64,000 nucleotides of DNA. Source: RYN-230 sp963829725 (GTDB taxonomy: Bacteria > Actinomycetota > Actinomycetes > Streptosporangiales > Streptosporangiaceae). Position 1 is the stretch's first letter; each line of letters opens with the position of its first letter. The stretch is taken from contig CAWHJW010000014.1 in the NCBI GenBank assembly GCA_963829725.1, positions 1 through 64,000 on the forward strand, written 5' to 3'. The notes beneath the pieces were generated by a model, which worked only from the letters and a program-made list of their open reading frames with translations, had not been told where the DNA came from and made no database searches. Positions 37,963 to 47,784 of the stretch are shown piece by piece. The translations under genes were made by a program, and so were the position numbers.

Positions 37963-39188
37963 GCGGGCTCTCCGAGTCCAGGCCAGGGGCGGCCCAGCGG
38001 GCGCAGCGCGTCGATGCCGGCCTTGGCATAGACCGCAGTCGTGGCCGGGCGGGAATGGCGAAGGGCCTGCCCGATCTCGGTCATCGACCCGCCGCCGCGC
38101 AGCATCGCGGTGGCTGCCGAGTGCCGTAGCCGGTGCGCGTGGACCGGCCCGGGGATCCCGGCGCGGGCGGCGGCCTCCGCGACGATCGTCGTGATCCCGG
38201 TATAGGACAGTGCTTCCCGGGGTGCCTGGGCCGCGATGAACACCGTCCGGTCCAGCGCGCCCTCCGGGCGCCCGTCGGAGAGGTAGGCGACGATCGCCGC
38301 GCCGACGTCGGAGGGCAGCGGCAGCCGGTCGCGGCGGTTTCCCTTGCCGCGGACCGTGATCTCGCCGCGCCGCCAGTCGATGTCGTCTAGGCCGAGTCCG
38401 GCGACTTCGCCGGCCCGCAGTCCCATCCGGGACAGCAGCAGGAGCACCGCGCGGTCCCGGCGGCCGGTCGCGGTGGCCGGGTCGCAGGAGGCCAGCATCG
38501 CCTGGACCTGCCCGGGCTCCAGTGCCTTCGGGAGCCCGGACAGCGCATGCCCGGCTGGCGACGGGACCGCTCCGGCCAGCGGGACGGCGAGGACGCCGTC
38601 GACGTGCAGGAAACGGAGCAGGGACCGCAGCGCGGTCACGATCCGCTTCGCCGACCGCGGCTGACTGCGGGCCTGGCCCAGCACGAATGCCCGTACCTCG
38701 CCGGCGGTCAGCTGGTCCAGGTCCAGGCGACCGCCGCGTTCGGCTGTCCGCTGCTGCAGGAACGGGCGGGCCAGCCGGACGTTCAGCGCGACCGTCCGCG
38801 GGGCCAGGCCCCGCTCGGACGCCAGGTAGGCCGCGAACCGGTTCAGCAGCTGGCCGGTCTCCGTCGCCGGCTCCGCCGGCGGGAGCGGGGCAGCCCCGAG
38901 CCCGCGGAGATAGCCCAGCAGGGGGCCGAGTGCCTCGACGGTCCGCTCGTTCGCGTATCCCGCCAGCCGGCGGGCCGAGAAGTACCGTTCCGCTGCCGGA
39001 ATGTCCAGATCCTGTGCGGCCAGGCCTTCGGCGGTCATCCAGCGGCTCAGGTGAGCGGTCAGCCGTATCTGGCAGGCGGCGGTGAGCGGGGTATAGCCGA
39101 GCCGGGCCAGCTCGGCCCGGAACCCGCCCGCGTGCTCCGCGAGCGGCCCGGTCACCTTCGCCCAGGACGGTTTCGTTTTCGCCATCAT
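37959..39188 (-). CDS. Tyrosine recombinase, first of pair (right unit)
   Basis: 409 residues starting MMAKTKPSWAKVTGPLAEHAGGF, with GAGGAG upstream. The architecture matches the left-unit gene. Arg lies in LLSRMGLRAGEVAGLGLDDIDW, Lys in RGKGNRRDRLPLP, HRLRHSAATAML (HxxR), LRHSRPATTAVYAKAGI (His, Tyr). It overlaps the second recombinase by four bases. It appears intact and could be expressed alone. Confidence 0.9.
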   Translation of the reverse strand: MMAKTKPSWAKVTGPLAEHAGGFRAELARLGYTPLTAACQIRLTAHLSRWMTAEGLAAQDLDIPAAERYFSARRLAGYANERTVEALGPLLGYLRGLGAAPLPPAEPATETGQLLNRFAAYLASERGLAPRTVALNVRLARPFLQQRTAERGGRLDLDQLTAGEVRAFVLGQARSQPRSAKRIVTALRSLLRFLHVDGVLAVPLAGAVPSPAGHALSGLPKALEPGQVQAMLASCDPATATGRRDRAVLLLLSRMGLRAGEVAGLGLDDIDWRRGEITVRGKGNRRDRLPLPSDVGAAIVAYLSDGRPEGALDRTVFIAAQAPREALSYTGITTIVAEAAARAGIPGPVHAHRLRHSAATAMLRGGGSMTEIGQALRHSRPATTAVYAKAGIDALRPLGRPWPGLGEPA

Positions 39189-39280
39189 GAACTCCTCATC
39201 CGGACGACCAGTGCGTCCGGAGAGAAGAATCAGCCCCTGACCTGGGACGAAGCCGACAGCAAGCCACTGCCGAGCTGGGA

Positions 39281-39362
39281 TTATGCCGACATCCCGGCAA
39301 CGCCGGCCAAGCCAGCAGCACCTTCACAGCTCATGGTCGGCATAACGGAGAAGTCCGCATAA
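39281..39362. repeat. Right terminal array of the two-recombinase unit
   Basis: TTATGCCGA at 39281-39289, then TCGGCATAA at 39337 and TCCGCATAA at 39354, with a 17-bp period. It spans 82 bp, the mirror image of the array at 31552-31633, although the sequence between the boxes has diverged. Confidence 0.75.
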
Positions 39363-41104
39363 GAGGCAGAACTGCATTTCCTGCGGTCCCGGCTGCGCGG
39401 CGGGATCCTCGCCAAGGCCGGCCGCGGGGAGCTGAAGCTCCAGCTGCCCATCGGATTGGCCTACGATCCCCGCGGCCAGGTGACCCTCGACCCAGACACC
39501 GGTATCCGTGGCGCGCTCAGCCACCTGTTCACCACCTTTGCTTCCACCGGCTCGGCGTTCGCCGTCGTCAAGGCCTTCCGGCAAGCCCAGCTCACCTTCC
39601 CCGGCCGGCACCGCAGCGGAGCCCGCGCCGGCGAGCTGTACTGGAAAGACCTGTCCCACGACCAGGTCCTCAAAATCCTGCACAACCCGGCCTACGCCGG
39701 CGCTTACAGCTACGGCCGGTCCCGCCACACCACCGACCTGGACGGACACCACCACAAGCTGTCCAAGCCGGCCGGCGACTGGACCGTGCTGATCATCGAA
39801 CACCATCCCGGCTACATCACCTGGCCGCAATACCAGGCCAACCAGCAAGTGCTGGCCGCCAACGCAGCCGCCCGGGGCGAGAACCGCAAAGCCGGCCCGC
39901 CACGCGAAGGCCCCGCGCTGCTGCAAGGCCTCATCATCTGCGGCATCTGCGGCCGGCGCATGACCGTGCGGTACCACTCCCGGAACGACGGCACGATCGT
40001 GCCCGGCTACGTGTGCCAGAACGACGGCATCCGCGATGCCCAGCCGATCTGCCAGCATCTGTCCGGCGCTCCCATCGACGCCGCAGTCGCCAGCCTGCTG
40101 CTGGACACCCTCACCCCGCTCGCGCTCGAAGCCGCCCTCACCGTCAGCGACGAGCTCATCCGCAACGCCGAGCACGCCGACTCCCTGCGCGCCGCGCACG
40201 TCCAGCGCGCTCAGCACGCCGCCGACCAGGCCCGCCGCCGCTACCTGGCCGTCAACCCCGGCAACCGGCTCGTCGCCGACACCCTCGAAGCCGACTGGAA
40301 CGCCGCACTGCGCGAGCTGACCGCCGCCCGCGACGACTACACCGCCGCCAAGACCGCGGCCGTCGCGCTCGATGCCTCCCTGCGCGCCCGCATCCACGCC
40401 CTGGCGGCCGACTTCCCCGCCCTCTGGAACAACCCGGCCACCCCGGCGCGCGAACGCAAGCGCCTCATCCGCCTCCTGGTCACCGACGTCACCCTCACCC
40501 GCGGCCAGCACACCATCACCGCCGCCGTCCGCTTCCCCGGCGGCCAGCACCACGTCCTGCACCTGCCCGTCCCGCGCAACGCCTGGCAACTGCGCAAAAC
40601 CCCCGACGACGTCATCGAGCTGATCGACCAGCTGCTGGACGACCACACCTGCGTCCCCATCGCTGACATCCTCAACACCCGGAAGGCACCACACGGCGGC
40701 CACGCCACACCCTGGACCGGCGAACTCGTCGCCAGATACAGCCACGAACGCGGCCTCCGCAGCCACCACCAGCGGCTCCGCGACCACGGCCTGCTCACCC
40801 TCGACGAGATCGCCCGCCAGCTCACCGCCCACACCCAGAGCATCAAACGCTGGCACAAACTCGGCCTCATCACCGGCCAGCAAGCCGACGACCGCGGCAT
40901 CTTCCTCTACCACCCTGGAGACCAGGCCCGCCCCACCCGCGGCCAGGTCAAAGAAACCGGCCAGCGCCTCGGCGACCACCACCGATCAGGCCGCCGCAAC
41001 CCCCACCGAACCTCGGGTGCACGACTGAATTGTGAGGTGCTTGGCTCGCGCAGCTAGCGAGGCTAGTCTGAGTGATGCTAGAACTCAGACTAGGAGGTGT
41101 CCTC

Positions 41105-41530
41105 ATGCCGGACCTGCCCTCTGACCTGACGGGCCTAGAGCGCCGCCGCGCCGAGCTGTTCGGCCTGATCGCGCAGGTCGGCGATTTCCGGCGGGGTGCG
41201 CTGAATGCGGTCTGGCGCAAGTGCGGGAAGCCGAACTGCGCGTGCGCCCAGCCGGGGCACCGGGGGCATGGCCCGCAGTACAACCTGACCCGGCGGGCGG
41301 GCGGGAAGACCGTCAACACGCACCTGAGACCCGGTCCGGACCTGGAGAAGGCGGAGCGGGAGGTCGCCGAGCACCAGCGGTTTCAGGGCCTGGTCGAGGA
41401 GGTGACGGTAGTCAGCGAGGCGATCTGCGCGGCCAGGCCGGTCACCGGCCCGGCCCGGGCCGCGCCAGCGCCGGGCGGCGAAAAAAAGGGCTCTGCGCGG
41501 ACCTCGGGGAGATCATCACCGCGGAAGTAA
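41105..41530 (+). CDS. ISKra4 accessory ORF A (DUF6788-like)
   Basis: 141 residues from the ATG after CTAGGAGGTGTCCTC, a strong Shine-Dalgarno. The domain contains WRKCGKPNCACAQPGHRGHGPQYNLTRR, a Cys/His cluster probably binding zinc and typical of small ORFs carried by these IS elements, and a helix with LEKAEREVAEHQRFQGLVEEV. It ends shortly after an A-AAA-AAG heptamer, so ribosomes slipping -1 would enter the transposase frame and make a fusion. Confidence 0.8.
   Translation: MPDLPSDLTGLERRRAELFGLIAQVGDFRRGALNAVWRKCGKPNCACAQPGHRGHGPQYNLTRRAGGKTVNTHLRPGPDLEKAEREVAEHQRFQGLVEEVTVVSEAICAARPVTGPARAAPAPGGEKKGSARTSGRSSPRK
41482..41488 (+). promoter_or_regulatory. Programmed -1 frameshift site A_AAA_AAG
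   Basis: In the ORF A frame the codons are GAA AAA AAG, giving the classic slippery heptamer. A -1 shift continues as AAA AAA GGG into the transposase frame. GC-rich sequence follows (CTCTGCGCGGACCTCGGGG) and may add a pausing structure. Confidence 0.75.
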
Positions 41531-42861
41531 GGAACCTGGCCGGGCTCGCCGCCGGGATGCTCGGGCAGGGGGCCGGGCTGGGCGTGCTGGAGCACGTGAT
41601 GCGCGCCGCGCTCACGGCGGCCAGCGGCCGGCTGCTGGAGGCCGTCCTGGCCGGCGATACCGGGTACCAGGGTCCGCAGGCCAGCTGCGGCCGCGGCCAC
41701 CAGGCGGCCTTCGCGGGCTGCCGGCCCAAGACCGTCACGACCGTGCTCGGGCCGGTGCGGGTGACGCGCGCCTGGTATCACTGCGGGCAGTGCGGTCGCG
41801 GATTCGCGCCCCGGGACGGGCAGCTGGGCGTGGCCGGAACCTCGCTGTCTCCCGGCCTGGCCGAGATGATCGCCCGGGCCGGGGCGGAAGTCCCGTTCGG
41901 CAAGGCCGCCGCGCTGCTGGCAGACCTCGCCGGGATCACGATGAACGCCAAGACCATCGAGCGCGCCGCAGAAGCCGCCGGCGCGGCCGCCCGTGCAGCC
42001 GGCACTGCTGAGGCAGCCGCGCTGCGCGCGCGGGAAATACTGCCGCTGCCGCCACTGCCGCCGGTCCCGGACATGCTCTACGTCGAGACGGACGGCACCG
42101 GCGTCCCGGTCCGCGCCAGCGAAACTGCGGGCCGCCAGGGCAAGGCCGAAGACGGCACGGCCCGCACCCGGGAGATCAAGCTCGCCCGGCTGTTCACCCA
42201 GTCTGGACCTGACAGCAAGGGCAGGCCGGTCATGGACCCGGGCTCGTCCAGCTACGTCGCCACCTTCGACGGCAAGGACACCCTGGCCGGCCTGGTCGGC
42301 GCCGAGTACCTGCGCCGCGGCGGGGACCACTTCCGCCAGGTCGTCGCCCTCGGCGACGGCGCGGCGTGGATCTGGACGATGGCCGAGGCTCTCTACCCGC
42401 ACGCCACCCACATCGTGGACATCTACCACGCCCGCGAGCACTTGCACGATCTCGCCGCCCACCTGGCCTTCATCACCCCCGGCCCGCCGCAATGGCTGGC
42501 AGCCCGGCTCGATGACCTGGACGCCGGGAACATCGAGGCCATCATCGGCGCCGCCCGCCAGTACCCCCTGGACGGCATCAAGGCCGAGGACCTGGACAAG
42601 AAACTGCACTACTTCGAGCACAACATCCACCGGATGCGCTACGCCCGGTTCAGGAACCTTGGCATGTTCACCGGATCAGGCGCCATCGAGGCAGCATGCA
42701 AGCAAATCGTCGCCGCCCGGGCCAAGCAGTCGGGCATGCACTGGACCGTCGAGGGCGCCGCAGACATCATCGCGCTACGCTGCCAGCACGCCAGCGGCCG
42801 CTGGGACGAGCTCTGGCCAGCCGGCACCCACACCCCAGCCCGGCCACGCGCCGCCGTCTGA
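41489..42861 (+). CDS. ISKra4-family transposase (reached by -1 frameshift)
   Basis: About 455 residues after the slip. A zinc-binding region (CGRGHQAAFAGCRPKTVTTVLGPV; YHCGQCGRGFAPRD) precedes the DDE domain: VETDGTGVPV (first Asp), VVALGDGAAWIWTMAEALYPHATHIVDIYHAREHL (second Asp block) and GSGAIEAACKQIVAARAKQSGMHW with the Glu. These motifs and the C-terminal region RCQHASGRWDELW are characteristic of ISKra4 transposases. No good independent start with a ribosome-binding site was found, which supports synthesis as a fusion with ORF A. It is intact. Confidence 0.9.
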
Positions 42862-43054
42862 CAGACAACACAACTCAGACATCCAGCCCAGAGCCGCCAC
42901 CAAGATCATCCCCAACAATCCTGTCGTGCACCCCCGAACCTCCGGCCGCCCAAGAAATGTCAGAGGCACACGCGACAATACGAGCACCAAGACACCACGA
43001 CCACCACGCCAGCCCCGATACTGCTCAACGCCCCCAGGAGGTGCAGTGTGAAGC

Positions 43055-44404
43055 CAGATCGTTCGTGGCCGGGACGTCGAAGCGGGTGGCGAATAGCCAG
43101 ACCTGGGCGGCCTTGCGTTTCAGCCTTCTGGCCAGGATCAGCGCGGGGTGGCCGCCCTTGTGCCAGGGCCGGGACAGGTTCACCGAGATCCCGGCGGCGA
43201 CGGCCTGGTCATAGCTGCGGCGCAGGCGGGCCAGGAGGGCGGGGTCCAGGCTGGCCTGGCTGGCGCCGCGGGCGGCCCTGACCGCGGCGGTGGCCGCGCG
43301 GAGGGCGTCGCCGGCCTGCCGGGTCCAGGCCTGGGATGCCGGGCCGGTCGCGTAGGCGTCGTCAAGGTAGCGGTACAGGTGAGCCAGGCACTGCTGGACG
43401 CCGGCGAGGGCGGCGTCGTAGCTGAGGTAGCCGCCGTAGTCGTCGCGGACCAGGACCCCGCGGTAGCCGTCCAGGATCCCGAAGCCGGTGATCGCCGCCT
43501 TCGTCCGGTTCCCGGCCGCGCCGTACCAGATGAGGTCCGGGCCGCCGCCGGTATAGGCCCGCATGGTCCGCACCGTGTAAACGTGCGGGTTCCCGCAGCC
43601 TTCCGCGCTGGCCGCCGCGGTGGCCAGCGGGGCGGGGGTCTCGCCGGTGCCGAGGACGTCCGCCGCTTTCAGGGCGTCCTTGAGCGTGTCCCCGGACCCG
43701 GCGGCGGTTAACGCCGCGTCCAGGCGGACCAGGCAGCGGGAGATGAACCCCGTGCAGACCGGCGCCCCGGGCAGGGCGCCCATCAGGCCCGCGGCCCGCT
43801 CGATCCCGATCACGTCCGTGCCCGCCAGCAGCGTCGCCGCGGCCACCACGCCAGGCCCGTAGCACACCGGGCCGCCGGTCACTCCCGGCGGCGGCGGCGC
43901 GGTCGTGACCTGCCCGCACCCGCAGGTGCGGCACATCATCTGGTACTGCGTCACCGTCAGCGCGGCCGGCGGGATATCGAAGACCTGCACCGCGGAAGCG
44001 ACCCGCCCGGCAGCGCCGGACAGGTCCGCGCCGCACCCGCCGCACGCGCCCGGCTCGACGGCCAGGGTCTCATCCGGCCGGGCAGCCCACGCCAGGCTCG
44101 CACCCGGATGGCCTTTCTGCCCGCCCTGCGGCCGGCCCGGCCGCGCCCGCCGTGCCTCCCGCTGGCCGGCCTTCTACTCCGCCTTCGCCGCGGGGCCATC
44201 CTGGCTGGGAGGCTGCGAGGAATTCGAAGAGTCCCGGCCCGCCTGACGGCGCAACGCCGCCACCTCCGCGCGCAGCGACCCGATCACCGCGGCCTGCTCC
44301 GCCACCACCGCCAGCAACTCCGCGACCCGCGCCGTCAGCTCCGCATTCTGGGCAGCCAGCTCCTCATACGACGGCTGCTCCGGATGCGGCACCCCCGAAC
44401 CCAA
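43055..44404 (-). pseudogene. IS66-family transposase, frameshifted and 3'-truncated
   Basis: The N-terminal coiled coil is LAAQNAELTARVAELLAVVAEQ, followed by the signature DSSNSSQPPSQDGP. After a frameshift (43990-44180) come a zinc region (CGGCGADLSG; CRTCGCG) and the DDE core: YGAAGNRTKAAITGFGILDGYRGVLVRDDYGGYLSY, CLAHLYRYLDD. It ends after FATRFDVPATND, where IS66 proteins normally continue to the catalytic Glu (NxAERxLR). The break is at the serine-recombinase end (43051), so that junction post-dates IS66. TnpB and TnpC partners are absent. Confidence 0.85.
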
Positions 44405-44458
44405 CCATGATCACAAACCGGACACCAGCACCGACACGCCACAGATCAACCGGGGGCC

Positions 44459-44797
44459 TGATGACTGGTTACAGCCCGGAGGCGCTCAAGGCCAAGAGCC
44501 AGATGGTTCGCGGCTGGCGGATACACATGCGTACCGTCACAAGCCTGGACGACCTCGCTAAGGCGATCAATCCGATCGTGGCGGGCTGGATCAACTTTTA
44601 TGGCCGGTTCGGCCGTAAAACGCTGAATCAGCTCCTCCGCCCGCGTCAACATCTACCTGACGCGGTGGGCTCGCAGAAAGTATAAACGGCTGCGCGGCTA
44701 CAAGCGGTTCCGCACGTGGTGGACCGGACTCCTCGATCGAGAGCCCGACCTGTTCATTCACTGGAAGCTGACGCGCGCGTTCGACTGGAATAGATGA
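44459..44797 (+). pseudogene. Group II intron maturase, C-terminal fragment
   Basis: About 110 codons of the X/maturase and tail region: SPEALKAKSQMVRGWRIHMR, SLDDLAKAINPIVAGWINFYGRF, then, after a one-base insertion near 44637, NIYLTRWARRKYKRLRGYKRF and EPDLFIHWKL, ending AFDWNR. No RT palm is present. It belongs to a different intron lineage from copies 1 and 2, since it lacks the HNH domain and differs in sequence. Confidence 0.9.
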
Positions 44798-44800
44798 GAA

Positions 44801-44834
44801 GAGCGGAATGACGGGAGACTGTCACGTTCCGTTC
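44801..44834 (+). ncRNA. Group II intron domain V (third, unrelated intron)
   Basis: The 34 nt starting GAGCGGAATGACGGGAGACT fold as a domain V hairpin with a GAGA loop, four bases after the maturase stop codon. It confirms that the fragment is the 3' end of a group II intron in plus orientation. Remaining sequence to 45298 shows no supported gene. Confidence 0.8.
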
Positions 44835-45298
44835 CGTGGGAGCCCGTGACTTTGCCCAGAGTTAGGCGAACCCAAGGGTGGCTGCGGAAACTCAGCAGTC
44901 TTGATGCTGTATGGACCGGATCGGGTCCTTGGGTTCGTGGCGCACCCGGTCACGCTGCCTCCGGGCCGGTCACGCCAGCTCGTCCCTGCCCCCGGCCGCC
45001 CGATCATCCGCTCCCGGACGGGGAGGTCAAGGGCGCCCTGCGGGTGTCGCTGCACGATCGCTGCGCGACTCCTGACATCCGCGTCCCCTCGCAGGGCAGG
45101 CGGCTATCGAGGGCAGGGACGAGTGTGGGGCGAACGCCACGCCGGCTTCATGTGCGCGCGTCCGCGCCTTCACCGGGACGCAAGAAAGTCATAACCAGCG
45201 ATGATCCTTCAGATTCACCCAGACTTCTTCAATAGCGAAACCGGCGCTGCTGGAGCGGAGAAAGCCCAGGTCCTGCGGCTGGACGGCCTGAAGAGACC

Positions 45299-46126
45299 TC
45301 AGGAAACTCTGGGGTTATTTATTAGATTCCCCCGGGCGACCCGACAATTCAGTTTAAAGAAGTACGGCCCTACAGCGGCGCGATAAGACGTGCCGTACGT
45401 ACGGAGTGGTCGCCGGTAATCGGTGTGGAGAATGCGCCAGGATTTGAGGTGCGGGATTGCGCGCTCGACCGGAGCGCGCAGCCTGCTTACATCGGCATTG
45501 AATTTCTTCTGCCAGTCAAGCAACTCCCGCCCCGCGGCTTCTTGAACGGGGTAATGAAGCCCGAGCCCTGGTAGCCCTTGTCGCCGATGCCGCTGAAAGC
45601 AGCCGCTATGATGTCAGCCGTCTCGGTCTCGGCAAGCGCCGTCATGTCATGGTTATTGCCGGTGACTGGCTCCGAAACGAATAGGAGATCACCCCGCAGG
45701 CTCGCGATAGCCTGGCCGTTGAAACCGGTTGTCTTATGCTTTCCCGACCAGAGTTCGGGCGTGTCCCGCCAGGACCAGGTGGGCGCCAGGAAGCCGTCTA
45801 CCAGCACCGTCTGCTCTCGGGCGACGGCTTCCCTGGCCTGCTCTGCGGTCGGCCTGTCCTCCTCGGTGACGGCATCGATGAGCCGCGTGATTTTCTAGAC
45901 GATCTGAGAGATTACGGGGCTGCGACGTGTCGAAGATTTCCGTCCAGACTTTCTGGATGATGTTCTGCCGCATGTAGCCGGATGCTCCGACGGCCGCTTC
46001 CCGCAAGGTAAGGTCTTTCGGGCGCCCGATTCCCTCACCCCAGGGCTCGTCGAGCTGTTCTTCTATGCGCCACACAAGTTCGTCGAGTTGCTCTGAGCCA
46101 AGACCTGACATACCATCGTAACGCAA
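45299..46126 (-). pseudogene. IS5-family (DDE_Tnp_4 type) transposase, frameshifted
   Basis: The N-terminal HTH region is LGSEQLDELVWRIEEQLDEPWGE, then LTLREAAVGASGYMRQNIIQ. Catalytic parts in other frames are VLVDGFLAPTWSWRDTPELW (first Asp), KHKTTGFNGQAIASLRGDLL, FSGIGDKGYQGSGF (second Asp) and VERAIPHLKSWRILHTDYR (Glu). Frames change near 45900, 45790 and 45520. Length and motif spacing match the IS5/ISL2-like group. It is non-functional. Confidence 0.85.
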
Positions 46127-46309
46127 CGGCTTCTCCGTTCCGTGAAAGTTGTGTTAGCACTTCCTTTCTATCGGGGGAGAAGTCGTTGCCCGGCAGGCGC
46201 GCCGTAGCGGAGAATGTTGGCTTGATTACGATTTTCGATGATGCGGGAGCCAGAATTAACAGGGGGATTTTAAATAACCTTCAAGGACTCCAAGGGTGGT
46301 ATCGTACTA

Positions 46310-47308
46310 ATGGGCACTTCGTATTTCCCCGGGGCTCCCAAAGTGACTGTAGTCACTCCGGCCTACAACGTAGGCAGATACATCGGTGAGGCCGTTGACT
46401 CCGTCATGCGTCAGACATTCGCAGACTTCGAGTACATCGTGGTCAACGACGGTTCAATCGATAATTCGGCTGAGGTTGCCCGGGTGCACGCGGATGACGA
46501 TCCCCGGTTTAGGCTGATTCCGGTAGAGCATCGAGGCCAGAGCGCCGCGAGAAATGTTGGCCTCCGTGAATCGAAGGCTGAGTACATCGCATACCTGGAT
46601 GGCGACGATCGGTGGCATCCTAAGTTCCTGGAACGGCAGGTTGCACTGATCGAGTCGCTTCCACCGGATGTCGGAGCAGTATTCTGCCGCTCACGGATGA
46701 TACTCGAGAACGGCACCCCCTTCTTCTTTCAGTGGCAGCGCTCCGGGCGGTACGATTTCGATGATTTCCTGATCGGCGCAAACCCAGCACGTAACGGCAG
46801 TTCGCTTTTGATCCGCACCTCATGCTTTGACGATGTCGGCGGCTTTGACGAGGCTCGGAAGCGTGTCGAGGATTTTGAGATGTGGCTTCGCATTGCGAAG
46901 GGCTCGAAGACGCCCATATTCTGGGCAGCCAAGCACTTCCTCGTTGATCTACGCCTGCGTCCTGGCTCAATGACCCGCGAAACAGGAGGCGGCGTCGCCG
47001 GGATTCGCGACCTGCTTGAGGCGCAAGTTTCTCAGCTGCAACGCCTGCCGCCCGGTCTGGCCTACGTCCGGCCAGCAGTGGCGGCCCTCAAGTATGGCGG
47101 GAACGACGAGATAGCGGAGCAGATGGCGGAGCGGGCCAGACAGGCGGGCGCGGGTCGCCTGCTCCGCAGCACCTGGGGGCTGCGACTGCTGTTCTGGTAC
47201 AGCCTCTCCCCCACCGGGCGCCGTGCCGTACGGTCGGTGCAGTCCGGTGCCCGGAATGCCGTGAAGAATGCTAACCTCCGGCTGCGGGGCCCGGCCAGCC
47301 TGATCTGA
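46310..47308 (+). CDS. GT2-family glycosyltransferase
   Basis: 332 residues. GT-A fold: VTVVTPAYNVGRYIGEAVDS (nucleotide-binding start), IVVNDGSIDNSAEVA, AARNVGLRESKAEYIAYLDGDDRWHP with the metal-binding DGDD, and GGFDEARKRVEDFEMWLRI with the ED acceptor motif. The C-terminal third is helical and basic. It transfers an activated sugar, probably during surface polysaccharide assembly; donor and acceptor are unknown. The base composition of its 5' half is less GC-rich than its neighbours, suggesting separate transfer. The ribosome-binding site is weak. Confidence 0.9.
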   Translation: MGTSYFPGAPKVTVVTPAYNVGRYIGEAVDSVMRQTFADFEYIVVNDGSIDNSAEVARVHADDDPRFRLIPVEHRGQSAARNVGLRESKAEYIAYLDGDDRWHPKFLERQVALIESLPPDVGAVFCRSRMILENGTPFFFQWQRSGRYDFDDFLIGANPARNGSSLLIRTSCFDDVGGFDEARKRVEDFEMWLRIAKGSKTPIFWAAKHFLVDLRLRPGSMTRETGGGVAGIRDLLEAQVSQLQRLPPGLAYVRPAVAALKYGGNDEIAEQMAERARQAGAGRLLRSTWGLRLLFWYSLSPTGRRAVRSVQSGARNAVKNANLRLRGPASLI

Positions 47309-47784
47309 GGCTCACCCTGGGCTTCCTGGTCTATCCTGCCTTCCAGGGTCGGCCGGTCCCCGGGCTTGGGCGAAAACCAGCCCGCCGCCGGAGTCGTTCG
47401 GCCCGCCAGAGCCGCCATGGCGAGGCACGCGTACCGGCGGAGACCTCGGTCAACATCCTCGCCGCGAAGGCCGGGTGATCACCGAGGTGCCCAGCTTCGA
47501 GAGCCCCCGCGTCTGCAGTGTGAGCAGCCTGAACATCTTCCATGATGGCCTGCGCGGCTGCGTGCGATCCTGTCCGAACGCCGCCATCCCCGCAGCCTCC
47601 GGGCCCGCCGCGACATGGCGGCGGCCGGCCCGGCCAATGCCGCCCAGGGAGCCGCCGGCAGCATGGCCTAACCGCCCTGCAGGGCGGAAATGACGGGTGT
47701 CGCTCCGCCCGGGGAACCGTTCGATGAGTCGGTGGTGGCATAGCATTGACGCCAGCGCGAACGGGGAGAGGATGAAGCTGCATC
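47309..47784. other. Intergenic stretch, nothing recognised
   Basis: About 475 bases between the glycosyltransferase and the deacetylase. CGCCCTGCAGGGCGG near 47670 is a short perfect palindrome. No gene is supported. Confidence 0.45.

Larger units (their letters stand above)
31552..39362. mobile_element. Composite of two inverted tyrosine-recombinase units around a RIT-like element
   Basis: The left unit (+) and right unit (-) each have an 82-bp terminal array followed by an approximately 405-residue recombinase overlapping a second, truncated recombinase. The RIT-like element 33630-37212 fills the centre. The outer ends abut different genes: IS110 transposase on the left and a serine recombinase on the right. 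No matching target duplication is seen. The simplest reading is a hybrid created by recombination between two loci, not one transposition unit. Confidence 0.65.
41015..42933 (+). mobile_element. ISKra4-family insertion sequence (1919 bp)
   Basis: The terminal inverted repeats begin GGGTGCACGAC at both ends (right end read on the minus strand), with further partial matches over about 22 bp. CCGAACCTC is directly repeated at 41006-41014 and 42934-42942 as a 9-bp target duplication. It contains two overlapping frames linked by a slippery site. Nothing in it looks broken, so it may be active. Confidence 0.9.
39363..43051 (+). pseudogene. Large serine recombinase lacking its catalytic domain and split by an IS
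   Basis: The open frame starts at 39363 with EAELHFLRSRLRGG, the linker that follows the resolvase domain in large serine integrases. The catalytic N-terminal domain with its Ser is gone, replaced by the recombinase element. Then come the recombinase domain (LPIGLAYDPRGQ; LSHDQVLKILHNPAYAGAYSYGR), a zinc ribbon (CGICGRRMTVRY...YVCQNDG), a coiled-coil region (DSLRAAHVQRAQHAADQARRR) and a C-terminal HTH-like segment (TLDEIARQLTAHTQSIKRWHK). An ISKra4 element (41015-42933) interrupts the last codons. Removing it and one 9-bp duplicate restores the frame to a stop at 43051. Confidence 0.9.
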
